NCBI GenBank assembly: GCA_028290305.1
Contig: JAQGKC010000230.1
Span: 1-10,244, forward strand
Length of the DNA stretch: 10,244 bases
Direction: 5' to 3'
From: Bradyrhizobium sp.
Lineage (GTDB): Bacteria > Pseudomonadota > Alphaproteobacteria > Rhizobiales > Xanthobacteraceae
The notes under the pieces were generated by a model that was not told the origin of the DNA, made no database searches, and saw only the letters and a program-made list of their open reading frames with translations. The position numbers and the translations under genes are program-made. Below are positions 1 to 6,071 of this stretch, piece by piece (the first letter of the stretch is position 1; each line of letters starts with the position of its first letter).

Positions 1-128
1 GCCTCGCCATTCAAGTCGAAGTTGCGGCTTGAAGCCGAGAACGCGGTGCTTCGACATCAGTTGATTGTCTTGAGGCGTAGGCTGCATGGTCGCATCCGGC
101 TCACGAACAATGATCGCTGGTTCTTTAA
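1..128 (+). pseudogene. Integrase/transposase (rve-type) N-terminal fragment
   Basis: Frame 1 reads from the window edge through LEAENAVLRHQLIVLRRRL and then a short RLTNNDRWFF stretch. This is the conserved N-terminal region of the integrase-core proteins found in many copies in rhizobial genomes; they have a DDE catalytic domain further downstream. Homology stops at the WFF motif near 128. The frame then runs through unrelated codons to a TAG at 151-153, so the whole DDE catalytic domain is absent. It has no start codon within the window and must begin to the left. The fragment lies against the 3' end of a minus-strand gene, which it appears to have cut. It cannot be an active transposase. 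The family call rests on recognising the motif and is fairly secure; the exact IS family is uncertain. Confidence 0.72.
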
Positions 129-129
129 G

Positions 130-638
130 GATTCAACCGATTCTCGCGTATAGTAAGTGCTGGGTTTGAGTAGTTTCAGGACGGGTCCTTCGACCTTCTC
201 AAGCAATCCGCGCTTTTCAAGCTCTTTGAGGTGCATTCTGTGTACGCCGATCTTTACAAGCGACGCAGATATGGCGTTTCTCATCTGATCAACGAGCAGG
301 GCGAGGGCGGCGTCCGACATAAGGACAGGCGCCTTTTTCAGGTGTTCGAACCTTATGGTGGGGATAGACCCGCTCTTCGCAAGAACACCAAGCACGTATC
401 TCGGAACACCGTGCTTTTCGGCCAGTCGCTGCAAGGGCAACATGTCCGGATCCTTGCGCGTCGCGAGGTACGCTTTCATTGCCCCTCGCAAAACGTCGCG
501 CGCCTCCGGGCAGAGGTACGGGTCGGGGATACCGAGGGGACCTATCTCGCCTCGAGGTCCGTAGCTCTTCACCTGCGACTTTTCTGGGCTGTTACGACGC
601 AAGAGGTCGGCGAACTTCTCCAAACCGGGTTGCCTCAC
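130..638 (-). pseudogene. Helix-turn-helix / TniQ-like protein remnant, truncated by integrase fragment
   Basis: The minus-strand reading starts at a GTG (638) and gives about 170 residues that look genuinely coding. It holds two segments of helix-turn-helix character, one around LAEKHGVPRYVLGVLAKSG (residues ~72-90) and one around VHRMHLKELEKRGLLEKVEG (~132-151). The second is followed by a YYTRESVESL segment like the end of a winged-helix or excisionase-type domain. Similar helical C-terminal regions occur in TniQ-family transposition proteins of rhizobia, but I cannot confirm this. The last ~24 codons (129-57) are antisense to the integrase fragment, so the natural C-terminus is lost. The frame stays open upstream of the GTG to about 690, so the N-terminus may also be missing. 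No catalytic residues are visible, and a DNA-binding role is inferred from the helices only. Confidence 0.5.
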
Positions 639-822
639 GCTGGACGCAAGCCGCGCTCTGGGTTCGAAGGAAGAGCACCTCGTCGACGTTTGGGTTGCCT
701 ATCGATATTGGCAGAACAAGTTCGGCTACGATCACTCTGTCAGCCCGACCTGCACGGTTGGTCCGCCGCCCGCCCCTGTCCAATGATACGCGGTAAAATT
801 CCACAGGCGCCCATGTCGGCGC
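639..822. other. Gap between remnants with no recognisable gene
   Basis: About 180 bases separate the helix-turn-helix remnant from the first recognisable codons of the dehydrogenase. A plus-strand frame is open from 565 to a TGA at 784-786. Its tail contains a WVAYRYWQNKFGYD stretch that looks protein-like, but it has no start and no family I recognise. A minus-strand frame through the same bases is equally plausible. Bases ~790-815 (around GGTAAAATTCCACAGGCGCC) resemble the ends of some IS21-like elements, which is only an impression. Confidence 0.3.
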
Positions 823-1389
823 CAGCTCACGGCGCGCCTGTGGCCTGCCTTGCGCCGGGCGGCGGGCGCCCGCGTCGTTTCCTTGTCTTCTCGCGGTCAT
901 CAGTTCGCCGGCGTCGACTTCGATGACCCGAATTTCCAGACACGCGCCTATGAACGCAGGATTGCCTATGGCCAGTCAAAGACCGCCAACGCGCTCTTTG
1001 CTGTTACTCTCGACGCTATAGGTGAGCCGCACGGTGTGGGTGCCTTCTCCGTTCACCCGGGTGGTGTGATTACGGACCTGACCCGATACATGTCGGCCGA
1101 CGAAATTCGTGCTTCCGGCTTCATCGACGAACAGGGTCGCCCCATCATCGACCCGGCCCGAAACATGAAGACCGCCGAACAAGCCGCGGCAACAAGCGTT
1201 TGGTGTGCCACCAGCCAACAGCTTGACGGACGAGGCGGCGTCTACTGCGAGAACTGCGACATTGCCATCGCTGTTCCCGCGGGCTCGACCGAGCAGCTTG
1301 GCGTCAGGCCATGGGCGATCAATCCCGAATTCGCCGACCGTCTCTGGAGCTTGAGCGAGAGTCTCACGGGCGTAACCGCCTTGAAATGA
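823..1389 (+). pseudogene. Short-chain dehydrogenase/reductase, 5'-truncated
   Basis: About 188 codons of an SDR-family NAD(P)-dependent oxidoreductase, ending at TGA 1387-1389. Homology starts at QLTARLWPALRRA (codon at 823). The catalytic serine segment RVVSLSSRGHQF follows, then the YxxxK motif as AYGQSKTANALFA, and the FSVHPGGVITDL loop. The C-terminal half is complete and includes a GGVYCENCDIA segment typical of this subgroup. The missing part is the first third, roughly 120-140 residues, with the TGxxxGxG cofactor loop and the NNAG motif. Without them the protein could not bind NAD(P), although serine, tyrosine and lysine are kept. A TTG at 850 could start an open frame, but it lies inside the fold and is unlikely to be a real start. 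The upstream junction near 815-822 is a deletion or rearrangement breakpoint. I see no internal stop, so the truncation may be fairly recent. Confidence 0.88.
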
Positions 1390-1546
1390 AGCCGTTACGA
1401 TTCTGTGCGGCTTCGGCGACTATTCAGCTGCGGCCATGCCACGGCAAGCTACGGCTTTCAGCCGGCTTCTTCTTGGTACGTCCAGCGACGTCAAACCGCT
1501 CACCCTCTCGAATGTCGCCTTTGGGGTCATTGGCGACCACCCAAGA
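1390..1546. other. Unassigned spacer within the gene mosaic
   Basis: No gene can be supported here. A minus-strand frame continues from the TPR remnant through ANDPKGDIREGERFDVAG and ends in a TGA at 1424-1426. This stretch does not look like a tetratricopeptide repeat and I do not recognise it. It may be a scrap of another gene joined in frame. Confidence 0.3.
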
Positions 1547-1678
1547 ATGCGCAGTTGCCATTCCATGTTGGGCCATAAAAATACGCGGATCGAGGGGACT
1601 CATCCGTAAACCGATTTGAAATTGTTCTATCGCAGCATCTCCGTCGCCAAGAAAAAGCTGCACGAAGCCGCTCCACGG
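1547..1678 (-). pseudogene. TPR fragment of an adenylate/guanylate cyclase-type protein
   Basis: The minus-strand frame reads WSGFVQLFLGDGDAAIEQFQ followed by IGLRMSPLDPRIFMAQHG. This matches the tetratricopeptide segment found C-terminal to the catalytic domain in rhizobial adenylate cyclases: W-x-x-L/G-x-x-x-A-I-E-x-F-x-x-A and the SPLDP turn. Only about 43 residues are recognisable, one to one and a half TPR units. No cyclase catalytic domain is present, nor the rest of the TPR array. The frame is bounded upstream by a TGA close to 1700. It is a stray fragment without function. It sits between a dehydrogenase remnant on the other strand and an amidohydrolase scrap on the same strand. The family call comes from the motif and is moderately secure. 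Confidence 0.6.
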
Positions 1679-1706
1679 TGATGTTGGTCGTCATTACCGC
1701 AGTGGA

Positions 1707-1760
1707 CCCGCCGCGGATGATGTGAAGGTGATTGTCGATCAGCCCAGGCAGGACACGGCG
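1707..1760 (-). pseudogene. Amidohydrolase (YtcJ-like) scrap with metal-binding HxH segment
   Basis: Eighteen codons read RRVLPGLIDNHLHIIRGG on the minus strand. This is the hallmark start of the catalytic barrel of amidohydrolase-superfamily proteins (V-x-P-G-L-I-D-x-H-x-H), close to YtcJ-like members, with both metal-ligand histidines of the HxH pair present. Nothing upstream of RRV or downstream of RGG continues the family, so only this piece survives. Its 5' side meets a plus-strand SnoaL fragment exactly within a 14-base inverted repeat, which suggests an inversion breakpoint. It is non-functional. Confidence 0.62.
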
Positions 1761-1770
1761 ATTCATCGCC
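1757..1770. repeat. Inverted repeat at the junction of two gene fragments
   Basis: GGCGAT TC ATCGCC is a perfect 6-bp inverted repeat with a 2-base centre. It sits exactly where the minus-strand amidohydrolase scrap ends and the plus-strand SnoaL fragment begins. A short palindrome at such a head-to-head join is what an inversion or template-switch event between small complementary sequences would leave. It could equally be chance. Confidence 0.45.
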
Positions 1771-1875
1771 ACCGACCTCGTCAAGATCCAGAACGGCCGC
1801 ATCACAGACAATTGGCACATAGAGGACAATCTAACGCTGCTGCAAGAGATGGGGGTCGCCAAGGTCGGCTCGTGA
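1762..1875 (+). pseudogene. SnoaL-like / NTF2-fold protein, C-terminal fragment
   Basis: Thirty-seven codons read DLVKIQNGRITDNWHIEDN and then end in LLQEMGVAKVGS and TGA (1873-1875). This is the last strand and C-terminal tail of SnoaL-like (ester cyclase / NTF2-fold) proteins, which are normally about 130-150 residues, so roughly three quarters of the gene is missing. NTF2-fold proteins bind small hydrophobic molecules or act as cyclases or isomerases. The retained DNWH segment contributes to the pocket but is useless alone. The stop lies 22 bases before the DoxX-family start, so the intact gene and the DoxX gene may once have been co-transcribed. The 5' edge coincides with the inverted repeat at 1757-1770. 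I am fairly confident of the family and sure that the gene is truncated. Confidence 0.7.
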
Positions 1876-1897
1876 CTGACAAACAGGAGATCGCAAG

Positions 1898-2851
1898 ATG
1901 TTGTTTGCGCGAAAGGACGAAACCGCGAGCACTCTCCAATCAAAGTACAACGGCGGAACAGGTGCAATGAGCATCGATGACTATGCGCGCTGGCTGAGCC
2001 GTGTGACTTTGGCCGTCGTGATCATCATGATCGGATGGGGTCTGAGCGTAATCCTCATCCAACCGGTCACCGCATGGTTTGCGACATCGAGTATGATTTG
2101 GATGGCGCTGTTGCTGATATCTGCGATTTGGCAGCTGCGTGGCTCCTTCCCGGCTATTGTGGCGTTGGCGCTGGCCACCGCCGTGGTTTCGCGCTTGTTC
2201 AGCATTCTGCGTCTGAACCCTCCGGCTGATATCGCCGGTTTGAAACCTGACGATCCGACCTGCTGGTCGCGACGGGTCCGGGCGTACCGGGTTTTGCGAT
2301 TTTGGGTTGGTTTCTGGGTGCTCTTGTGTTCGTCCAATTCAATCCTGCAGGCCGCATCCGTCGCAGCATCGTCGGATTCGCCAAAAATATCGCTCAATGA
2401 GTTGGCTCTGACGTTCATCAGAATCTATGTCGGGTTGATGTTCGTGCCTCATTTCGGGAGTCACATCCTCGGCGGGCCCTTTCAATTCAAAATCTACACA
2501 CTCGATTTCGAGAGCCTGGGGATTTTTATGCCCGCCATGCAGGTTGCACTCGCCGGAGCGATCGAGCTCGTTTCCGCTGTCGGCCTCACATTTGGAATGT
2601 TCACGCGCCCCGTGGCCTTGCTCGGATCGGTGTACTTGCTGATGTCGATGCTGTTAGGCGGACATTTTCAGATCGGTTACGTGTGGGCACTGCCGGAGGG
2701 AGGCTACGAATTTGGCGTGTTTTGGGCCGTGATGATCGCCGTGTTCGCTGTGCTGGGCGGCGGCCGATATTCGGTGGACTGGGAACTGTGGCGAAGCGAA
2801 CCGGCCCGGCGGCTCGTGCCTAAGGTCGTGCGGGAAGTACTAGCGAGCTAA
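1898..2851 (+). CDS. DoxX-family multi-pass inner-membrane protein
   Basis: The product is 317 residues and starts at ATG 1898, with AGGAGA eight bases upstream. A second ATG at 1967, after GGAACAGG, would drop 23 mostly polar residues and is also possible. About eight hydrophobic segments are visible: ~36-54, 62-80, 85-104, 132-151, 169-190, 208-233, 237-255 and 272-289. The second half (from ~168) matches the DoxX/DoxD pattern: RIYVGLMFVPHFGSHILGG, then AGAIELVSAVGLTFGMFTRP and a closing VLGGGRYSVD. DoxX proteins are linked to quinol oxidase subunits or to membrane complexes that handle thiols and oxidative stress. Known DoxX proteins are usually 130-180 residues, so the N-terminal four-helix half is an addition whose origin I do not recognise. 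The frame has no stops and is the only intact gene on the left side. Its position after the SnoaL remnant suggests it is the last survivor of a former operon. Confidence 0.82.
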   Translation: MLFARKDETASTLQSKYNGGTGAMSIDDYARWLSRVTLAVVIIMIGWGLSVILIQPVTAWFATSSMIWMALLLISAIWQLRGSFPAIVALALATAVVSRLFSILRLNPPADIAGLKPDDPTCWSRRVRAYRVLRFWVGFWVLLCSSNSILQAASVAASSDSPKISLNELALTFIRIYVGLMFVPHFGSHILGGPFQFKIYTLDFESLGIFMPAMQVALAGAIELVSAVGLTFGMFTRPVALLGSVYLLMSMLLGGHFQIGYVWALPEGGYEFGVFWAVMIAVFAVLGGGRYSVDWELWRSEPARRLVPKVVREVLAS

Positions 2852-3256
2852 CCAATCGCGGAACCCGCTCACGGAGTTATGACGAGTCTGTCATTCGGCC
2901 TGCAATATTAAAATTTGAGCGCCGATTGACACCCAAGTCAGACATCGCGCTTGGTCCGAAAAGTGCCACATCCGGACTCATGCACCGCACACAGCGGACG
3001 AGCAAAACACGTTCAGCCCTAGGAAGGCCAGCTGCGCGAAGAGCTGCCTCATCAGCCTCTAACCGAACCGCATCACGGCTGTCCCATTTCTCGTCTTGCC
3101 GCCATGGTCGTTGCATGCTTAAGACGAGCTCCACGTTGGCCTGCGGCACGTCTCGCTTCACGCGGCTGACGGCATCCGCCCGGCGTCCCGGTTCCCGTCC
3201 ATCTGGCCATGCCCGCGTCCCTTCCGATCAGGCATACACAATGCGCGATCAGTGGG
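2852..3256. other. Intergenic region, no supported gene; possible rhizobial intergenic repeat
   Basis: About 400 bases separate the convergent DoxX-family and ankyrin genes. Open frames exist on both strands, but their translations are arginine- and serine-rich without any family motif, as expected of GC-rich shadow frames. Bases ~2915-2990 (around GAGCGCCGATTGACACCC) resemble sequence seen at rhizobial IS21-like ends and in dispersed intergenic repeats. I see no clear terminator hairpin for either gene. Confidence 0.35.
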
Positions 3257-3895
3257 TCACTGGCCTTTGACGGCCTGTGCGAGCAGTGTGATCATCTGTT
3301 GATTGGCCTGTTGCTGCGCCAGGCTCACAGCCGTGTTGCCGACCCGGTCCTGGAGCTCGGGTTTCGCCCCGTTCACGAGCAGCATTTTTACGACATCGGT
3401 TCGCCCGAACATGGCCGCCATCATCAAAGCCGTCTGGCCCGCGTCGTTGCGCGCATTCACATCGCAGTGGGCGGCGATCAGGCGGTGTGCAATCACGATT
3501 TCCCCCTTGAACGCGACACCCATCAGGCTGCTGTTGCCTCTGGTGTCGGTCGCACAAGGATTTGCTCCCTTCTGGATCAGAAAGTCGACGGTCTTCGCCT
3601 GCCCGTTGTACGCGGCGAGGATCAGCGCCGTATAACCCTTCGCATCCCGCTCATCTGGCTTCATGCCGGACTGGATCAGGCCGTCGAGCAGGTCGTCCCG
3701 CCCCGCCCGAGCGGCATCGAAGAATAGTTCCTTGATGTGACCCTGGCTCGGGCTGGCAGCGTCGTGTTCCACGGACTCGGTGGCAGCGCTGTCTTGCGTC
3801 TCTGCCAGTTGAACGAACGCCGATGCTGGGCCCGCCAAACCGGCAGGAACGAGCAACAGCACGGCGATCAGGACAGCGTTTGATATTAGTGGCAT
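3257..3895 (-). CDS. ankB: Secreted ankyrin-repeat protein, AnkB-like partner of the catalase
   Basis: The product is 212 residues from ATG 3895, preceded by AAGGAG. The frame is open upstream to 3976, but this start gives a proper signal peptide (MPLISNAVLIAVLLLVPAGL, cleavage near ASA-F, residue ~26). A polar linker (~27-52) follows, then about five ankyrin units (~53-85, 86-118, 119-150, 152-183, 184-212). Recognisable cores are GYTALILAAYNGQAKTVDFL and GQTALMMAAMFGRTDVVKML. Length, export signal and position directly behind a catalase all match AnkB of Pseudomonas aeruginosa. That protein is exported, stays at the inner membrane facing the periplasm, and is needed for full KatB activity. 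The gene is 87 bases downstream of the catalase stop on the same strand, so the pair is probably one transcript. The ankyrin call is certain; the AnkB role is inferred from this arrangement. Confidence 0.88.
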   Translation of the reverse strand: MPLISNAVLIAVLLLVPAGLAGPASAFVQLAETQDSAATESVEHDAASPSQGHIKELFFDAARAGRDDLLDGLIQSGMKPDERDAKGYTALILAAYNGQAKTVDFLIQKGANPCATDTRGNSSLMGVAFKGEIVIAHRLIAAHCDVNARNDAGQTALMMAAMFGRTDVVKMLLVNGAKPELQDRVGNTAVSLAQQQANQQMITLLAQAVKGQ

Positions 3896-3914
3896 CTTGG
3901 GCTCCTTGAGAATC

Positions 3915-3940
3915 GCTGCCGCAGTTTTCCCCGCGGCAGC
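3915..3940 (-). promoter_or_regulatory. Strong hairpin between catalase and ankyrin genes
   Basis: GCTGCCGC and GCGGCAGC form a perfect 8-bp GC-rich stem around a 10-base loop, ending 19 bases before the ankyrin start codon. On the transcript (minus strand) no T-run follows, so it is not a canonical intrinsic terminator. It could stabilise the catalase mRNA after processing, weaken read-through into the ankyrin gene, or affect its translation. Confidence 0.55.
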
Positions 3941-3982
3941 CCAATCAGGCTTGGCCCGCCTCGTACTGCAGGCCACGCTGTT

Positions 3983-5506
3983 TCAGTGCGACACTTCCTT
4001 GGCGGCGAGGGCAGCAACCTCGTTCACTTCAAGATGGGTCGCTTCCGCCAATTGCGTGCCGTAATCGCGGTCGGCCTTATAGAAATAGCTGACCTCCCGC
4101 AGCTTGATCCCATGGTCGGTGACCCGGTTCAGATCCGACGCCAAGTCCTTGATGAGATAGGCCTGCCCATCCTTGCTGAAGGATCGCCAATGGTTGCCGG
4201 CTTGGGCGAAATCGTCCGTGTTGGCGATCGCATTTTGCTGCGCCGCGCCGGATATCGGGTATTGGCTCAGCCTGAAAGAAGACTGCGGAGTGACGGCGCC
4301 CACCTGCTTCACGGTGGAAGGCTCATAGTTCACTTCGCCAACCTGTGGAGCGGAGCTCATGCTCCCGTCCTGATTGTTGTTGGCGACCTTCACTAGCGGA
4401 CGATTGGCTGGCAGTTCCTGATAGTTCGTACCAACCCGGTAACGCTGTGTATCCGCATAGGCGAACAAGCGGCCCTGCAGCATCTTGTCCGGAGACGGTT
4501 CGATACCGGGGACCATTACACCCGGCGCGAACGCCGATTGTTCGGTATACTGGAAGTAATTATCAGGCACCTTGTTCAGGGTCATGGTGCCGATCTTGGA
4601 TTCCGGCACGTTTTCCCAGATCTTCGTGTCATCCCAGCCGTCATAGGAAAGCTGTGCGACCTGCTCAGCCGTCAGGATCTGCACGTTCAGATCCCATTTC
4701 GGGAAATGACCAGCGCGAATGTTGTCATACAGATCGCGGGTCGCGTAGTTCGGGTCAGCAGTCTGCTGTTGTTCCAGGGTCAGGCCGTGCATTCCCTGCA
4801 CGGTCTTCCAGTGGAACTTGGCGAAGATCTGCTGCCCCCGCGCGTTGACGAGCCGGAACGCATGCACGCCGAACCCGTCCATCTCGCGATAGCTCGCCGG
4901 CATTCCTTGGTCTGAATAGAGATACGTTAGCATGTTCGTCGATTCGGGCGTGCGGGAGAAGAAGTCGAACGCCAGATTCGGGTCTTGGATATTGGTGATG
5001 GCCGATGGCTTGTTGGCGTGCACGAAATCCGGGAACTTGATCGCATCCCTGATGAAGAAGACGGGCAGGTTGTTGCCGACCAGATCCCAGTTGCCCTGAT
5101 CTGTGTAGAACTTGACGGCGAACCCGCGCGGATCGCGCGCAGCCTCGGGCGAACCCCGGTAGCCCATCACGGTCGAGAAGCGAACGAGGACCGGTGTCTC
5201 CTTGCCCGCCTGGGCAAACAGCGACGCCTTTGTGTAGCGAGATAAATCCTCTGACGCCACGAACACACCCTGCACTCCGGTTCCGCGTGCATGAACCACG
5301 CGCTCGGGGATCCGTTCACGATCGAACCGAGCGAGCTTCTCGATGAGGTGAAAGTCTTCCAGAAGCACCGGCCCTTCCGGTCCGGCGGTCTTCGAATTCT
5401 CATTATCGCCCACAGGCGCACCGGAATCCTGTGTCATCGGTGCAGGCGCAGCAAGTGCGGTGGTGGACAACAGTCCTATAACAGAAAATATTGGGAACAC
5501 GCGCAT
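3983..5506 (-). CDS. katB: Periplasmic haem catalase, KatB-like
   Basis: The product is 507 residues from ATG 5506, with GGAGAG nine bases upstream. The frame is open to 5695, but this start yields a signal peptide (MRVFPIFSVIGLLSTTALAA, cleavage near APA, ~20-22), so the enzyme is exported. It converts H2O2 to water and oxygen. All key monofunctional catalase features are present: FDRERIPERVVHARG with distal histidine His72, WDLVGNNLPVFFIRD with Asn145, and the haem-ligand segment RLFAYADTQRYRVG with Tyr350. The length fits small-subunit (clade III type) catalases, close to the ~513 residues of Pseudomonas KatB. There is no C-terminal flavodoxin-like domain, unlike large-subunit catalases. 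An exported catalase followed by an ankyrin gene is the katB-ankB arrangement, which is peroxide-inducible through OxyR in Pseudomonas. I see no oxyR gene here and no clear OxyR site. The gene appears fully intact. Confidence 0.95.
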   Translation of the reverse strand: MRVFPIFSVIGLLSTTALAAPAPMTQDSGAPVGDNENSKTAGPEGPVLLEDFHLIEKLARFDRERIPERVVHARGTGVQGVFVASEDLSRYTKASLFAQAGKETPVLVRFSTVMGYRGSPEAARDPRGFAVKFYTDQGNWDLVGNNLPVFFIRDAIKFPDFVHANKPSAITNIQDPNLAFDFFSRTPESTNMLTYLYSDQGMPASYREMDGFGVHAFRLVNARGQQIFAKFHWKTVQGMHGLTLEQQQTADPNYATRDLYDNIRAGHFPKWDLNVQILTAEQVAQLSYDGWDDTKIWENVPESKIGTMTLNKVPDNYFQYTEQSAFAPGVMVPGIEPSPDKMLQGRLFAYADTQRYRVGTNYQELPANRPLVKVANNNQDGSMSSAPQVGEVNYEPSTVKQVGAVTPQSSFRLSQYPISGAAQQNAIANTDDFAQAGNHWRSFSKDGQAYLIKDLASDLNRVTDHGIKLREVSYFYKADRDYGTQLAEATHLEVNEVAALAAKEVSH

Positions 5507-5834
5507 GATGAGGTCTCTCCTTACTCGAATCTCATGTCGTTGGGTGTCGCGGAAACACGGCACACCGGCGGCTAGCCCCCCACTACACTCAGCCCGCCCG
5601 ACTTTGGGTTCGAGCAGATCATCACGCTCGGATTGCAGCTTGGTGTCGGTTGGGGAGAAAAGCGTTGCATCCGTAACATATGGGCCGCGCGCCATAACCG
5701 ATACCAGATGCTTGTGTGTGCCGAAACTTAAGCGCGGGTGTAGTGGTGGTGAAGTCCGCCATCACAGCAGCCCGATCATTCCGCCAGCTTAGGTGACTCC
5801 GTCACCTCATCAACGCGGATAAGGTTTTCGGTAC
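5507..5834. other. Upstream region of the catalase gene
   Basis: About 330 bases contain the catalase promoter region and no supported gene. Minus-strand frames continue upstream of the catalase start without any family signal. I could not fix convincing -35/-10 boxes or an OxyR site. Two inverted repeats, at 5748-5765 and 5791-5807, are the only structured elements I see. Confidence 0.4.
5791..5807. promoter_or_regulatory. Perfect 7-bp inverted repeat, putative operator
   Basis: AGGTGAC TCC GTCACCT is a perfect 7-bp palindrome with a 3-base centre, the size and symmetry of a dimeric repressor site. A related, weaker arrangement (GGTGA, eight bases, ATCAC) lies 25 bases to the left at 5748-5765. 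The palindrome is 285 bases upstream of the catalase start and just left of the NRAMP remnant. The regulator is unknown, and the site could be left over from the lost neighbour. Confidence 0.45.
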
Positions 5835-5840
5835 ACACAC

Positions 5841-6020
5841 GCACTCTGGGGGAGCGCTGTGGTCAATGGGATTGTCGCAGTCCCCCTATTCGATGTGATC
5901 ACACTGATCGCGTCCAAAAAATCCGTGATGGGCGCATTCAGCTCAAGCTGGTCGATCGTGATCCTTGGCACGGCAGCAGTCATGGGTGTGGTGGCTGTGC
6001 TGATGTTTACCCGTGGCTAG
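5841..6020 (+). pseudogene. NRAMP divalent metal transporter, C-terminal remnant
   Basis: Fifty-nine codons end at TAG 6018-6020. They begin ALWGSAVVNGIVAVPLFDVI, which matches the conserved penultimate helix of NRAMP/MntH-type transporters (S-A-V-x-N-G-x-x-A-V-P). A short polar loop with ASKKSVMGAF follows, then a last hydrophobic helix (IVILGTAAVMGVVAVLMF). Intact NRAMP proteins have 11-12 helices and about 400 or more residues and import Mn(II), Fe(II) or similar ions with protons. Only the last two helices remain and the frame closes upstream at a TAA (5820-5822), so it cannot transport. The family call is good because this segment is well conserved. The remnant is divergent to the catalase and next to the palindrome at 5791. 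Confidence 0.68.
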
Positions 6021-6071
6021 GGTGTACCACCTCAACCGGGCGCAACTCTTACGGGCACGTGGAGTGTTGGT

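Noticed and set aside
664..786. Protein-like stretch WVAYRYWQNKFGYD ending at TGA on the plus strand.
   Set aside because: It has no start codon, no recognised family and a competing minus-strand frame, so it is noted only in the gap description.
231..926. A 231-codon plus-strand open frame across the left mosaic.
   Set aside because: It overlaps the minus-strand helix-turn-helix remnant and the dehydrogenase in the wrong frame, and the translation is arginine-rich without any motif.
2877..3161. Minus-strand 94-codon open frame between the DoxX and ankyrin genes.
   Set aside because: No domain, competing plus-strand frame, and resemblance of part of it to dispersed intergenic repeats.
3209..3727. 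Plus-strand open frame of 172 codons opposite the ankyrin gene.
   Set aside because: Shadow of the ankyrin codons; no domain and no plausible start context.
3896..3976. Longer ankyrin-protein reading starting at 3976.
   Set aside because: It would translate through the hairpin and bury the signal peptide; ATG 3895 has AAGGAG upstream.
5507..5695. Longer catalase reading starting at 5695.
   Set aside because: The extra 63 residues hide the signal peptide and have no catalase similarity; ATG 5506 has a proper ribosome binding site.
5507..5760. Possible OxyR binding site upstream of the catalase.
   Set aside because: Short ATAG/CTAT-like pieces exist, but no full-length spaced motif could be assigned.
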